Shown one piece after another: positions 25,237 through 34,623 of a DNA stretch of 64,000 nucleotides. The stretch comes from Salinimicrobium sp. TH3. Its GTDB lineage: Bacteria > Bacteroidota > Bacteroidia > Flavobacteriales > Flavobacteriaceae. The position numbers were made by a program, and so were the translations under genes. The stretch covers positions 1 to 64,000 of the forward strand of contig NZ_JAPONB010000002.1 of the NCBI RefSeq assembly GCF_026676115.1, written 5' to 3'. The notes beneath the pieces are model-generated. The model saw nothing but the letters and a program-made list of their open reading frames with translations. It searched no databases and was not told the DNA's origin. How positions within the stretch are numbered: position 1 is the stretch's first letter; each line of letters begins with the position of its first letter.

Positions 25237-26487
25237 ATGGAAGAACATTACCTGATCCTTGCCGGCCTTGGATTTGCTACCATAATAATGGCGTGGCTGC
25301 CCGCTTTTTCCAAAAAACTAAAAATTAGCTCCCCAATCGTACTTTTATTAATTGGCTTTGGGCTTTTTGCTGTGGGGCTGCCTTTAAACTGGCCGGATCC
25401 TCTATGGAAGGACGAACATCTCATGTACTTTTCCGAAGCCCTTGTTATCATTTCCCTCATGGGAGCCGGTCTTAAAATAGGTGCAAATTACAGTCTCCGT
25501 GCCTGGCGAAAGCCTCTCCTTTTGGTTTTTGTCACCATGCCCATTTGTATGATCTCGGCTTTTTTATTGGGACAATACTTCCTGTTACTCAGTTTACCGT
25601 CCAGCCTTTTACTGGCCGCAGTACTGGCTCCTACAGATCCTGTTCTCGCAGCCGAGGTGCAACTGGATGATCCAATGGAGGAAGAAGAAAACGCGAATGA
25701 TATTAGATTCACCCTCACTGCCGAAGCAGGACTCAATGATGGTATTGCTTACCCCTTCTCTTATCTTGCAGTCCTGGTAGCACAGGCGGGAAGCTGGGCC
25801 GCCTTTAATTTTACAGACTGGCTTTGGGATAAATTGCTTCTCAAGGTGGTCATAGGAGTGATTTGTGGATTATTCATTGGATGGTTAATAGGGCATTTGA
25901 TGGATAGGATCCATAAATATGCAGGGGTAAAAACCTTTGTTGGCTTCCTTGCCCTCTCCCTTACCTTTATGACTTACGGTGTAACAGAACTACTGCATGG
26001 GTATGGCTTTCTGGCGGTTTTCTTTGCCGGTTTCAGCCTTAGATATTACGAAAAGGTAGATCAGGATTACAAGAAAAAACTTCACGATTTTGTCCAGGAA
26101 ATGGAGCACCTGTTTATGGTTATCTATATTTTGTTGTTTGGGGGATCTATCATGAATGGAATGCTCACTTTGACCGATTGGAAAGGAGTAGTATTCGCTT
26201 TTCTCTTTGTTTTGATCATTAGACCTGTTGCAGGTTTAATTGGGTTACTTGGGGTAAAAGGAAACTTCAAGAGCAAACTGGCGGTGAGCTTCTTTGGGAT
26301 ACGCGGGATAGGGTCCATCTTCTATTTATCCTGGGCCTTTGTCACCTTTGATTATTTTGGCCACAAAAATGAATTATATGCAATAACAGCATATATCATT
26401 TTGATTTCTATTATCATACATGGTTTTACAGCTCCTTCGGTTATAGGTCATTTTAAAAAAAGAGACAGGATGAAGCAAAAAAGCTAA
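25237..26487 (+). CDS. Na+/H+ antiporter, CPA1 family (NhaP-like)
   Basis: The 416-residue protein has about 12 membrane segments. The conserved ion-binding ND motif is in EAGLNDGIAYP, preceded by the LAPTDPVLAAEV stretch of CPA1 exchangers and followed by GIRGIGSIFYL. The C-terminus is short, with no cytoplasmic regulatory tail. It is probably used for sodium and pH homeostasis, in keeping with a saline habitat (inference). Confidence 0.88.
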   Translation: MEEHYLILAGLGFATIIMAWLPAFSKKLKISSPIVLLLIGFGLFAVGLPLNWPDPLWKDEHLMYFSEALVIISLMGAGLKIGANYSLRAWRKPLLLVFVTMPICMISAFLLGQYFLLLSLPSSLLLAAVLAPTDPVLAAEVQLDDPMEEEENANDIRFTLTAEAGLNDGIAYPFSYLAVLVAQAGSWAAFNFTDWLWDKLLLKVVIGVICGLFIGWLIGHLMDRIHKYAGVKTFVGFLALSLTFMTYGVTELLHGYGFLAVFFAGFSLRYYEKVDQDYKKKLHDFVQEMEHLFMVIYILLFGGSIMNGMLTLTDWKGVVFAFLFVLIIRPVAGLIGLLGVKGNFKSKLAVSFFGIRGIGSIFYLSWAFVTFDYFGHKNELYAITAYIILISIIIHGFTAPSVIGHFKKRDRMKQKS

Positions 26488-26582
26488 GCATTCCGCAGGA
26501 TTAACAAATGTTTATAGCTGTAGTGAGAAGTTCTGCTTAATGAATTTCTTATTTTAAGAATGATAACTCAAAAATAAAAGTA

Positions 26583-27476
26583 ATGAGCAGAGATTATAAT
26601 CCTCCCCGAAAAATGGAAAAACCATCAAAGATCCCTTTTTCAGGATGGAAATCTATAGGGCTTGGGGTAAAAGATGAAATTGGTGAAAACAATGTTTCCA
26701 TTATTTCTGCAGGGGTTGCGTTCTATGCATTTCTTGCAGTTTTCCCTGCCATTGGGGCCTTAGTTTCGATTTACGGCCTGGCTATGGACCCGCAGAGCCT
26801 TCAGGATCAACTACAAACAATCTCTCAAGTAATGCCACAACAGGCTTTCAATATCATAGAATCCCAGCTTGAGGATGTAGTTTCCACATCGGGAAGCGCC
26901 TTAAGCTGGAGTTTAATTATAGGGATCCTATTTAGTCTTTGGAGTGCCAACAAAGGAACGAAATCAATGTTCACCGGATTGGATGTCGCTTACGACACCA
27001 GTAATGACCGGGGCTTCATAAAGCAAAATGCCCTTACCCTGCTCTTTACATTTGGCACCATCATCCTGGTCATTATTAGCCTGGGGCTCATTGTAATTTG
27101 GCCTGCTATTGTTAATTTTATTTCCCTGCCTTCCAGCCTGGAAACGTTGATCACCTGGCTAAGATGGGTACTCCTGGCCGCAATAGTAGTATTTTTCCTG
27201 GCTGCGATGTACCGTTATGCTCCCGATAGGAGAACCCCGGCCTATAAATGGGTATATCCGGGAGCGCTCCTGGCCACACTTTTGTGGTTAATCGCTTCCT
27301 GGGGCTTTTCATTTTACGTTCAGAACTTCGGAAGTTACGGGGAAGTATACGGCTCTATTTCGGCAGTAGTGGTTATGCTGTTATGGTTGTTCCTAACGAG
27401 TTTTATCATTCTTCTTGGCGCCGAATTAAATTCTGAAATTGAAAAATATTCGGGTGTCGGGCGAGGAAAGCATTAA
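26583..27476 (+). CDS. YihY/virulence factor BrkB family membrane protein
   Basis: The 297-residue protein has six membrane segments and YihY signatures: AGVAFYAFLAVFPAIGAL, LWSANKGTKSMFTGLDVAYD, YRYAPDRRTPAYKWVYPGA and the C-terminal GAELNSEIEKY. The family was once called RNase BN, but it is now an uncharacterised membrane family, possibly transporters. Confidence 0.88.
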   Translation: MSRDYNPPRKMEKPSKIPFSGWKSIGLGVKDEIGENNVSIISAGVAFYAFLAVFPAIGALVSIYGLAMDPQSLQDQLQTISQVMPQQAFNIIESQLEDVVSTSGSALSWSLIIGILFSLWSANKGTKSMFTGLDVAYDTSNDRGFIKQNALTLLFTFGTIILVIISLGLIVIWPAIVNFISLPSSLETLITWLRWVLLAAIVVFFLAAMYRYAPDRRTPAYKWVYPGALLATLLWLIASWGFSFYVQNFGSYGEVYGSISAVVVMLLWLFLTSFIILLGAELNSEIEKYSGVGRGKH

Positions 27477-27538
27477 TTCCCATTTTCTATGGTAGAAGAG
27501 TTCCAGAAATGTCATTTTTAAAAAGCATTCCAGGAATA

Positions 27539-27581
27539 TGACCTACGTCATATTTTCCAATCTGCTCATTTTCAACCTTTG
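27539..27581 (+). promoter_or_regulatory. FNR/CRP-type promoter of ccoI
   Basis: TGACCTACGTCA (27539-27550), a TGA-N6-TCA palindrome, is centred exactly 33 bp before AACCTTTG (27574-27581), a -7 box one base off TANNTTTG. The start codon follows 27 bases later. This is the class II activator geometry shared by four other promoters in the window. Confidence 0.65.
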
Positions 27582-27607
27582 TACCCGGTACGAAACGAGC
27601 AATTTTT

Positions 27608-29977
27608 ATGGAGGAACTTTCTTGTTATCACTGTGGTGATACGATTAAGTCATGTGTTAGCTTTGATGACAAGTCTTTTTGCTGCAATGGCTGTAAGACC
27701 GTTTATGAAATATTTTCAGAAAACGGACTTTCTTCTTATTATGATATGGAAGCCACGCCCGGTGCGGCACCGGCACAATTTGAAGGGAAATATGACTTTC
27801 TTAGCAATGAAAAAATTGCAGATAAACTGCTGGAGTTCAATGACGGGAACATTCAGGTAATCTCCCTGTACATTCCTCATATCCACTGCAGTTCCTGCAT
27901 CTGGATCCTCGAAAACCTCAACAAGCTAAAACCGGAGATCACCGCATCACAAGTGGATTTCCCGAAGAAAAGTCTTCGTATTACCTACAATTCAGAAAAG
28001 TTAAGTTTAAAAGACCTGGTCTTATTTATCAGCAGTATTGGTTACGAGCCCTACATAAGTCTTGATGACACCGAAACCGGAAAAAAGAAGATCAACCGCA
28101 GCATCATCTATAAACTGGGGGTTGCAGGTTTTGCCTTTGGGAATGTAATGTTCCTCTCTTTCCCCGAATATTTTGATGTCAATGAATACTGGCTGGAACA
28201 ATATAAAGGCCTTTTTAGGTGGTTAATGTTTGCTTTTTCCCTCCCGGTAGTTTTTTATGTCGCGCAGGATTACTTTATCTCTGCCTACAAAGGCCTGCGG
28301 GCAAAAATCCTCAACATTGATGTGCCGCTCGCCCTTGGCGTACTGGTGCTCTTTGTACGTAGCACATTAGAAATAACTTTTGACTGGGGATCCGGCTTCT
28401 TTGACAGTCTTACAGGTCTTGTATTTTTCCTTACTCTGGGGAAATTCTTTCAGCAAAAGACTTACAATTTCCTCTCTTTTGAGAGGGACTACAAATCATA
28501 TTTCCCCATTGGTATCACCCGCATAAATCCCGACGGGAAAGAGGAGAGTATACATGTGCACGATATTGAAAAAGGTGACAGGATCTTAATAAGGAATGAA
28601 GAACTTATTCCTGTGGATGGCATTCTTATCAATGGGAATGCCCGTATTGATTACAGCTTTGTAACAGGAGAATCTGAAGCTGTGCAGAAGGAATCGGGAG
28701 ATAAATTATATGCAGGAGGGCGGCAGGTTTCGGGCATGATCGAGATGGAAGCTCTCAAATCGGTTTCTCAAAGTTACCTTACAAAATTATGGAGCAATGA
28801 TGTTTTCCAGGTTAAAAAGGAAGACTCCTTCACCTCTTTCATCAACCATATAAGCAAGTACTTCACTATTGTATTACTTTTAATCGCTTTTACGGCAACA
28901 GCCTGGTGGGCATTTTTGGATTTTGCCACCGCGATCAATGTCTTTACAGCAGTATTAATAATTGCCTGTCCCTGTGCGCTTGCCATGTCCACACCATTCA
29001 CCCTTGGAAACCTCTTGAGGATCTTTGGCAACAAAAAGTTTTATCTGAAAAATGCCGGTGTGATCGAGCAGCTCGCCAAAGCCGATACTTTGATCTTTGA
29101 CAAAACAGGAACCATCACCTCCAATAAAAAAAGCAGCATTAGTTATGAAGGAATTACCCTTACTGCTGAAGAAGAATCTCTCCTTAAGAACACGCTTCGC
29201 GCATCAAATCATCCTTTGAGCCGCAAATTATATGATATGCTGGCCGAATATGATATTACCGCACCCGAAGAATTTCGCGAAGTCACAGGAAAAGGAATTG
29301 AAGCCGTACACCAAAAGCAGGCGATGAAAGTGGGATCGGCCGAATTTGTGGGAAATACCGTTCTTGCACCAACCCTTAACACTTCGGTACACATTAGCTC
29401 GAACAATGAATACAAAGGCAGGTACGTTTTTTTCAATGAATATCGTGAGGGGGTAAAAGATCTTTTTTCTGAACTGGCTCCACATTACCAGCTTTCCATT
29501 CTTTCGGGAGATAATGAAGGAGAAAAGGAGAGACTTGAAAATCTTCTGCCGGTAAATACTAAAATGCTCTTCAACCAAAAGCCGGAGAGTAAGCTCAATT
29601 ACATTGCCTCTCTTCAACAGAAGGGAAGAAAAACCATTATGGTGGGCGATGGTCTTAATGATGCCGGGGCACTGGCAAAAAGTGAGGTGGGAATAGCAAT
29701 CTCAGAAAATGTAAATGTCTTCTCCCCCGCCTGTGATGCTATTCTGGATGCAAGCAGGTTTGACAGTCTTTTTAAGTTCATTAAAGCTTCAAAGTCGGCA
29801 ATGAAGGTGATCAAGATAAGTATGATCCTGTCCTTTTTATATAATGTCGTGGGTCTTTATTTTGCGGTTACCGGGCAACTATCCCCAATTATCGCGGCTA
29901 TTCTTATGCCTTTAAGTTCAATAAGTATCATTGCTTTCACTACAGTATGCACCAATTTCATTGGCCGCAGGATTTAA
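27608..29977 (+). CDS. ccoI: Copper-translocating P1B-type ATPase, CcoI/FixI type
   Basis: The 789-residue protein pumps copper needed to assemble cbb3 oxidase. Its N-terminal Cys-rich module (C6, C9, C16, C25-C26, C29) is typical of CcoI/FixI in this phylum. A heavy-metal-associated domain with CSSC (94-97), eight membrane spans, the CPC motif (about 453-455), DKTGT phosphorylation site (about D498), SNHPLS and the GDGLNDAGAL hinge follow. An FNR-type site lies upstream, matching those of the cco operon 9 kb away. Confidence 0.9.
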   Translation: MEELSCYHCGDTIKSCVSFDDKSFCCNGCKTVYEIFSENGLSSYYDMEATPGAAPAQFEGKYDFLSNEKIADKLLEFNDGNIQVISLYIPHIHCSSCIWILENLNKLKPEITASQVDFPKKSLRITYNSEKLSLKDLVLFISSIGYEPYISLDDTETGKKKINRSIIYKLGVAGFAFGNVMFLSFPEYFDVNEYWLEQYKGLFRWLMFAFSLPVVFYVAQDYFISAYKGLRAKILNIDVPLALGVLVLFVRSTLEITFDWGSGFFDSLTGLVFFLTLGKFFQQKTYNFLSFERDYKSYFPIGITRINPDGKEESIHVHDIEKGDRILIRNEELIPVDGILINGNARIDYSFVTGESEAVQKESGDKLYAGGRQVSGMIEMEALKSVSQSYLTKLWSNDVFQVKKEDSFTSFINHISKYFTIVLLLIAFTATAWWAFLDFATAINVFTAVLIIACPCALAMSTPFTLGNLLRIFGNKKFYLKNAGVIEQLAKADTLIFDKTGTITSNKKSSISYEGITLTAEEESLLKNTLRASNHPLSRKLYDMLAEYDITAPEEFREVTGKGIEAVHQKQAMKVGSAEFVGNTVLAPTLNTSVHISSNNEYKGRYVFFNEYREGVKDLFSELAPHYQLSILSGDNEGEKERLENLLPVNTKMLFNQKPESKLNYIASLQQKGRKTIMVGDGLNDAGALAKSEVGIAISENVNVFSPACDAILDASRFDSLFKFIKASKSAMKVIKISMILSFLYNVVGLYFAVTGQLSPIIAAILMPLSSISIIAFTTVCTNFIGRRI

Positions 29978-30170
29978 TCATTCCCCTCAAAATTCTTCTC
30001 CTTTTTCACTTTTAATTTTTTTTAAAAAAAAGTTGGGAATAAAAAGGAAAATCGGGTAAATTGGGACTGTGATTAAATTATTTGTTTCCCTGCTATTTGC
30101 AGGGAGAGCCAACTAGGAAGCAACCCCCTACTTGCTTCTTGTTGTTTCCTTCTATAAGCTTTCTCCTTAC

Positions 30171-30347
30171 ATGCTTTTTTCAAAGAGTTTTTTATTGAAG
30201 CTAACCGGGCTACTATTTATAGTTGCTGGAATAGCCTTACGATTTTCATATTTTGAATCTGCTTTCTCTCCCTCCATCTTAGGCGGACTTATTGGCGGGG
30301 GATCTGTTCTGCTTTTTGGAATAGGCAGAAAAGAAAACAGGCCATAA
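30171..30347 (+). CDS. Small membrane protein, function unknown
   Basis: A 58-residue ORF from ATG 30171 with two hydrophobic segments (LLKLTGLLFIVAGIAL and ILGGLIGGGSVLLFG) and a basic tail. A TTG 13 codons upstream is a less likely start. There is no recognised family. It sits between ccoI and the small ORF at 30.4 kb. Confidence 0.5.
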   Translation: MLFSKSFLLKLTGLLFIVAGIALRFSYFESAFSPSILGGLIGGGSVLLFGIGRKENRP

Positions 30348-30383
30348 AATAAGAGGTTCCAAAAATGACATTTTTGACAGCCG

Positions 30384-30611
30384 ATGAAAAAACCTCCTTA
30401 CCCTGAGTATCCAAAAATAGCTTCTGAAGAGATCCTTTTCAGAAAGATTAAGCTCGAAGAACTTTCAGAACTTCTCATCATTTCCTTCTACGATGGAAAA
30501 CAGGCCAAAAATGAAACCGAAGCTGCAGCGATGCTTCACAGAATTGAAAATGATTGTCTCAATGGGGAAAACATTCACTGGGGGTTACCTCTCAGAAAAA
30601 TTTCAGGATGA
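30384..30611 (+). CDS. Small hypothetical protein
   Basis: A 75-residue, charged, probably cytosolic ORF (MKKPPYPEYPKIASEEILF, then LSELLIISFYDGKQAKNETEAAAML). No domain is recognised. Its stop overlaps ATG of a 32-codon ORF (30608-30706), and the DNA beyond looks degenerate, so this may be the intact front end of a decayed locus. Confidence 0.45.
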   Translation: MKKPPYPEYPKIASEEILFRKIKLEELSELLIISFYDGKQAKNETEAAAMLHRIENDCLNGENIHWGLPLRKISG

Positions 30612-31249
30612 TCACTTCACTGGAGCGTTTAAACTTCAGGAAAACTAAGAAAGTGGGTGAAGAAGTGCAGTCCGAAATCCTGCGAAAGGGATTTATTCAG
30701 CATTAAGAAGACCAAAGAACATGATAGGAAACAGGTACTATTACCGCAAATTTACAGCCTTCCGAATTAAAGTACCTTGAGGAGCATTTGGAAAATGATG
30801 CACAGCACTTAATGTTGAAGAAGGACCGGGCTGCATTCTTGCTTCCGGAGGACAGAAGTCTGGATTCGATTCGGGAAATTTGACAGGAGCTCATCCTGCG
30901 TTTCAAAGGCTGGAAATTCAAAAGGAGCTTACGCTTTTTAGGATCTAAGAAATTCACAAAGAACCCGTTGCGAAAAAGATCGTAGTAAGGACAACCCGCC
31001 AAGCAGAAAGTTTTTATATACGGGCTTTCAAAAAAGGCATTTTAAGAAGATTTCTTGGCGCCGGGTCTTGACCTTTGCCAGATGAAGTTGCACTTATTAC
31101 CAACTAATCCTAAATTTATCAAAGGTGCTAAATATCATTATTTTACACGCACCGATTTTCTAAATTTAATAATATCTGCCGCCACAATAGAGCAAAGGGA
31201 AATTTTGCTTCATGAATCCCCCCTGGCAGTCCTTTAAAAATCAGGAAAT
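30612..31249 (+). pseudogene. Degenerate coding-like region, no intact gene
   Basis: About 640 bases lack an ORF over about 60 codons with a convincing start. Plus-strand frames show protein-like stretches broken by stops and shifts: MIGNRYYYRKFTAFRIKVP then, one frame over, LQPSELKYLEEHLENDAQH and, after a stop, KGWKFKRSLRFLGSKKF. This suggests one or two decayed genes. The parent family is not recognised. No terminator or promoter stands out before the ATPase gene. Confidence 0.35.
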
Positions 31250-33943
31250 ATGGAAATGTCCTGGTATCAAATGAGTTCCGAAGAGGTGATGAAGAAACTC
31301 GACACCTCCCCCGGTGGCTTGTCATCTGGCCAACACAACAGCAGGCAACAGAAGTATGGAAAAAACCTCCTGCCAAAAAAAAAGAAAATAACCCTCATCA
31401 GATTGTTTTTCGCCCAGTTCCTCAATTCACTTATTTATGTCTTACTGGCAGCAGCCCTTGTGGCTCTTTTATTGGGAGAATATTCAGATGCTATTTTTAT
31501 TTTCCTGGTCCTCCTCGTTAATGCGGGCATAGGTACTTTTCAGGAATGGAAGGCAGAAGAAAAAGCATCTGCCCTGGAAAACCTTATCAAGCTACGCGTC
31601 AAGGTAAGGAGGAACAATCAGGTTATTGTGGTTGACAGTGAAGACCTGGTGCCCGGTGATGTCGTTTTGATGGAATCGGGGAACAAGGTACCGGCAGACA
31701 TAAGGGTAATCAATTACAACAATTTAATGGCAGAAGAAGCTATTCTCACCGGGGAGTCCAAAGCCATAGAGAAAGACAGCAGCGCCATTATAAAAGAAAA
31801 TGTTGGAGTGCCCGATCAAACCAACATGCTGTTTGCCGGCACCACCATAACAACAGGAAGAGGTACCGGGATAGTTGTCTCTACAGGAATTGAAACCGAG
31901 ATCGGGAAGATTGCATCTTCCCTTCAGGAACTTGAGACAGGCAAGGCGCCACTGGTAAAGAGAATGGAGATCTTTACGCGTAAAATAACATATATCGTCC
32001 TGGCAGCCAGTATGGTCCTGGGAATTATGGGATATTACTTTGGCATTCCTGTAAAAGAGATTTTCTTTTTCGTCGTGGCCGTGGCAGTATCGGCCATTCC
32101 GGAAGGTTTACCTATTGCCATGACGGTTGCGCTTTCCATAGGTGGATCTAGAATGGCCAAAAGAAACGTAATCATTCGAAAACTCACAGCCGTTGAGGGT
32201 CTTGGCAGCTGCACCTTCATAGCGACAGATAAAACAGGAACCTTAACAGTTGACCAGCAAACCGCAAGAATACTGATATTGCCGGGGCCAACAGCACTCA
32301 AAGTCACAGGTGAAGGTTATAACGGCGAAGGAAAGATAGTTTCACGGGGTGGTGACGAAGTTCTTTTAAATGAATCAAGTGATCTCCAAAAGCTACTTAA
32401 GGCCGTATCCATATGTAATGAAGGGAACCTCAATTATATTGATGGCAGCTGGTCATTTTCGGGAGATCCCATAGATGTTGCTTTATTGGGCCTCCCTTTT
32501 AAAGCCGGAACATCCCCGGAAAAATTTCAAGCTCAAATTAATAAGGTGAAAGAGGTGCCATTTGAGTCGGCCCGACAATTTGCTGCAGTATATTATAAAC
32601 AGGGGGAAACTGAGGAGCTCCAAATTGCTGTTAAAGGTGCTGTTGAAAAAATAAAGGATCATATAGATGCTAAAAAATATGCTCCTCTTTTGGAAGAGGC
32701 CGCCAACCATGCGGAAAGCGGCTATCGAATTATTGCTGTCGCGGGAGGAACTGCAGATAAAATATTACCTGCAGGGGAGCTCCCTCATCTGGAACTGTTA
32801 GGGTTTATTGCCCTAATAGATCCATTACGGCCCGAAGCAGCACCAGCAGTGAAAGAATGCCATGCCGCAGGAGTACAAGTCGCAATGGTCACGGGAGATC
32901 ATCCTGCAACTTCGCTTGCTATTGCTAAAGAAGTAGGCATTGCAAACATGCAGGAGCAAGTCATTACCGGAACTGAATTGAGTTCTATCGAGAACGCTCC
33001 CGAAAAGCTGACCAATATCCTACGGACAAAGCGGGTTTTTGCCAGGGTCACACCGCAACAGAAACAAATGATAGTTGAATCCATAAGAGAATCAGGACAT
33101 TTAATTGCGGTAACCGGAGATGGAGTAAACGATGCTCCGGCACTTAAAACGGCAAATATTGGAGTCGCAATGGGCTATGGAACAGATGTGGCAAAAGACA
33201 CCGCATCTATTATCATTAGTGACAATAACTTTGCATCTATTGCTGCAGGTATTGAAGAAGGGCGTTTCACCTATAGCAATTTGAGGAAGATCATTTACCT
33301 GCTCATTTCCACAGGGGCGGCCGAATTACTCACCATTGGTCTTTCTCTGGCCTTCCTGTTACCACTGCCTTTCCTTCCTGTACAGCTATTGTGGCTCAAC
33401 CTGGTCACTAACGGGATACAGGATGTTGCCCTGGCCTTTGAAGCAGGAGAAAAAAAAGTTATGCTTCAACCTCCCAGAAAACCTAATGAGCCCATTTTTG
33501 ACCCGCTCATGATAAAACAAACCCTACTCTCTGCTGCAGTAATAGCATTGCTGGCTTTTGGCTTATGGTATCATTTGCTTAACCAACTTCATTGGGAGGA
33601 ACAACCTGCAAGAAATGCGGTGCTGATGCTAATGGTTTTACTTCAAAACTTCCACACCTTTAATTGCCGGTCGGAGACCAGATCTGCATTTAGAATTCCG
33701 GTAAAAAAGAACCTGGTTTTACTTTTTGGAGTTTTAGGAGCTCAAAGCCTTCATATCCTGGCTTTGCAGACCCCCTTTATGCAAACCTTATTAAGCCTCA
33801 ATCCCCTTCCACCAAGGCACTGGGTGTACCTTTTCTTTTCTGCTTCTTTGATACTGGTGGCGATGGAATTGTTTAAATTATTAGTTGCCAAAAAAGAAGT
33901 TGAAAAACAACGAACCCTCAATGGCCGGGGCACAACAGTATAG
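31250..33943 (+). CDS. P2-type cation-transporting ATPase
   Basis: The 897-residue protein has the P-type ATPase layout: N-terminal cation-ATPase domain (1-60), actuator TGES (in LTGESKAI), M4 PEGLP, DKTGTLT (about D327), nucleotide domain, GDGVNDAPAL (about 623-632) and a C-terminal six-helix bundle. It resembles Ca2+ (SERCA/PMR1-like) pumps, but the M6 motif reads NLVTNGIQD rather than the Ca2+-pump NLVTDG. Ion selectivity is therefore uncertain. ATG 31250 is the natural start. A strong terminator follows. Confidence 0.88.
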   Translation: MEMSWYQMSSEEVMKKLDTSPGGLSSGQHNSRQQKYGKNLLPKKKKITLIRLFFAQFLNSLIYVLLAAALVALLLGEYSDAIFIFLVLLVNAGIGTFQEWKAEEKASALENLIKLRVKVRRNNQVIVVDSEDLVPGDVVLMESGNKVPADIRVINYNNLMAEEAILTGESKAIEKDSSAIIKENVGVPDQTNMLFAGTTITTGRGTGIVVSTGIETEIGKIASSLQELETGKAPLVKRMEIFTRKITYIVLAASMVLGIMGYYFGIPVKEIFFFVVAVAVSAIPEGLPIAMTVALSIGGSRMAKRNVIIRKLTAVEGLGSCTFIATDKTGTLTVDQQTARILILPGPTALKVTGEGYNGEGKIVSRGGDEVLLNESSDLQKLLKAVSICNEGNLNYIDGSWSFSGDPIDVALLGLPFKAGTSPEKFQAQINKVKEVPFESARQFAAVYYKQGETEELQIAVKGAVEKIKDHIDAKKYAPLLEEAANHAESGYRIIAVAGGTADKILPAGELPHLELLGFIALIDPLRPEAAPAVKECHAAGVQVAMVTGDHPATSLAIAKEVGIANMQEQVITGTELSSIENAPEKLTNILRTKRVFARVTPQQKQMIVESIRESGHLIAVTGDGVNDAPALKTANIGVAMGYGTDVAKDTASIIISDNNFASIAAGIEEGRFTYSNLRKIIYLLISTGAAELLTIGLSLAFLLPLPFLPVQLLWLNLVTNGIQDVALAFEAGEKKVMLQPPRKPNEPIFDPLMIKQTLLSAAVIALLAFGLWYHLLNQLHWEEQPARNAVLMLMVLLQNFHTFNCRSETRSAFRIPVKKNLVLLFGVLGAQSLHILALQTPFMQTLLSLNPLPPRHWVYLFFSASLILVAMELFKLLVAKKEVEKQRTLNGRGTTV

Positions 33944-33947
33944 AAAC

Positions 33948-33979
33948 AAAAAAAGCTGCTATACAGCAGCCTTTTTTTA
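33948..33979. terminator. Bidirectional terminator between the ATPase and the nirK operon
   Basis: A7, stem GCTGCT/AGCAGC with loop ATAC, then CT7. It serves both the plus-strand ATPase and the convergent SCO gene. Confidence 0.85.
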
Positions 33980-33996
33980 TCTGACATGAAATCTTC

Positions 33997-34623
33997 TTAA
34001 TTCGAAACTTCGGTTTTAATGGCTTCAACTGTTTCTGTGTTATCTACTCCAAGGCCTTCCTGCTGGTGGACCAGTACTCCATCTTCATCAAATACGCTAA
34101 TGATGTTGGAGTGGGAAAAATCAATGGGAGAGATCTGCTTATAACTCACCGCGAGTACGGTTGCAAATTCCCGGGTATCTTCGGGCGTACCACGAAGGAA
34201 CATCCAGTGGTCATCTTCCATCACATTTTCTTTAGCAAAGGAATTAAGACGTTGGGGCGTATCGGTTTCAGGATCAATGCTTACCATGATAAACTTTGTT
34301 TTGTCGAGATATTCCTCCGGCATTTGCTTTTCAATATTCCGCATATCTGCGATAAGTCTGGGACAGGCGGCTTTACAGGAGGTGTAGATCATTACCATAA
34401 CCAGTACATTCCCCCGAAGGTCCTCCAGCTGAATATTCTCATTATCCTGTGTGGTCCAGGTGGAGGGCAGATTATAGATAGAAAGTTCGGGAATTTCCTC
34501 CTTGATTTCCTTTGTATTTACTGCGACTTCTTCCTTGACATCAGCTTCTTTCTTTTCGGCATTGTTACATGCTGAAAAAAGAAAGACTGAAAGCATTATT
34601 AAAACAACTTTTTTCATGATCAT
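33997..34623 (-). CDS. SCO1/SenC/PrrC family copper-binding lipoprotein
   Basis: The 208-residue protein has a lipoprotein signal (LMLSVFLFSAC-like, Cys about 19) and a thioredoxin fold. The copper site of SCO proteins is present: CKAAC (C83, C87) and His171 (DFSHSN), with VSIDPETDTP between them. SCO proteins deliver copper to oxidase CuA or other copper enzymes. Here the operon suggests delivery to NirK (inference). ATG 34623 overlaps the upstream stop (ATGA); ATG 34617 is the alternative. Confidence 0.88.
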   Translation of the reverse strand: MIMKKVVLIMLSVFLFSACNNAEKKEADVKEEVAVNTKEIKEEIPELSIYNLPSTWTTQDNENIQLEDLRGNVLVMVMIYTSCKAACPRLIADMRNIEKQMPEEYLDKTKFIMVSIDPETDTPQRLNSFAKENVMEDDHWMFLRGTPEDTREFATVLAVSYKQISPIDFSHSNIISVFDEDGVLVHQQEGLGVDNTETVEAIKTEVSN

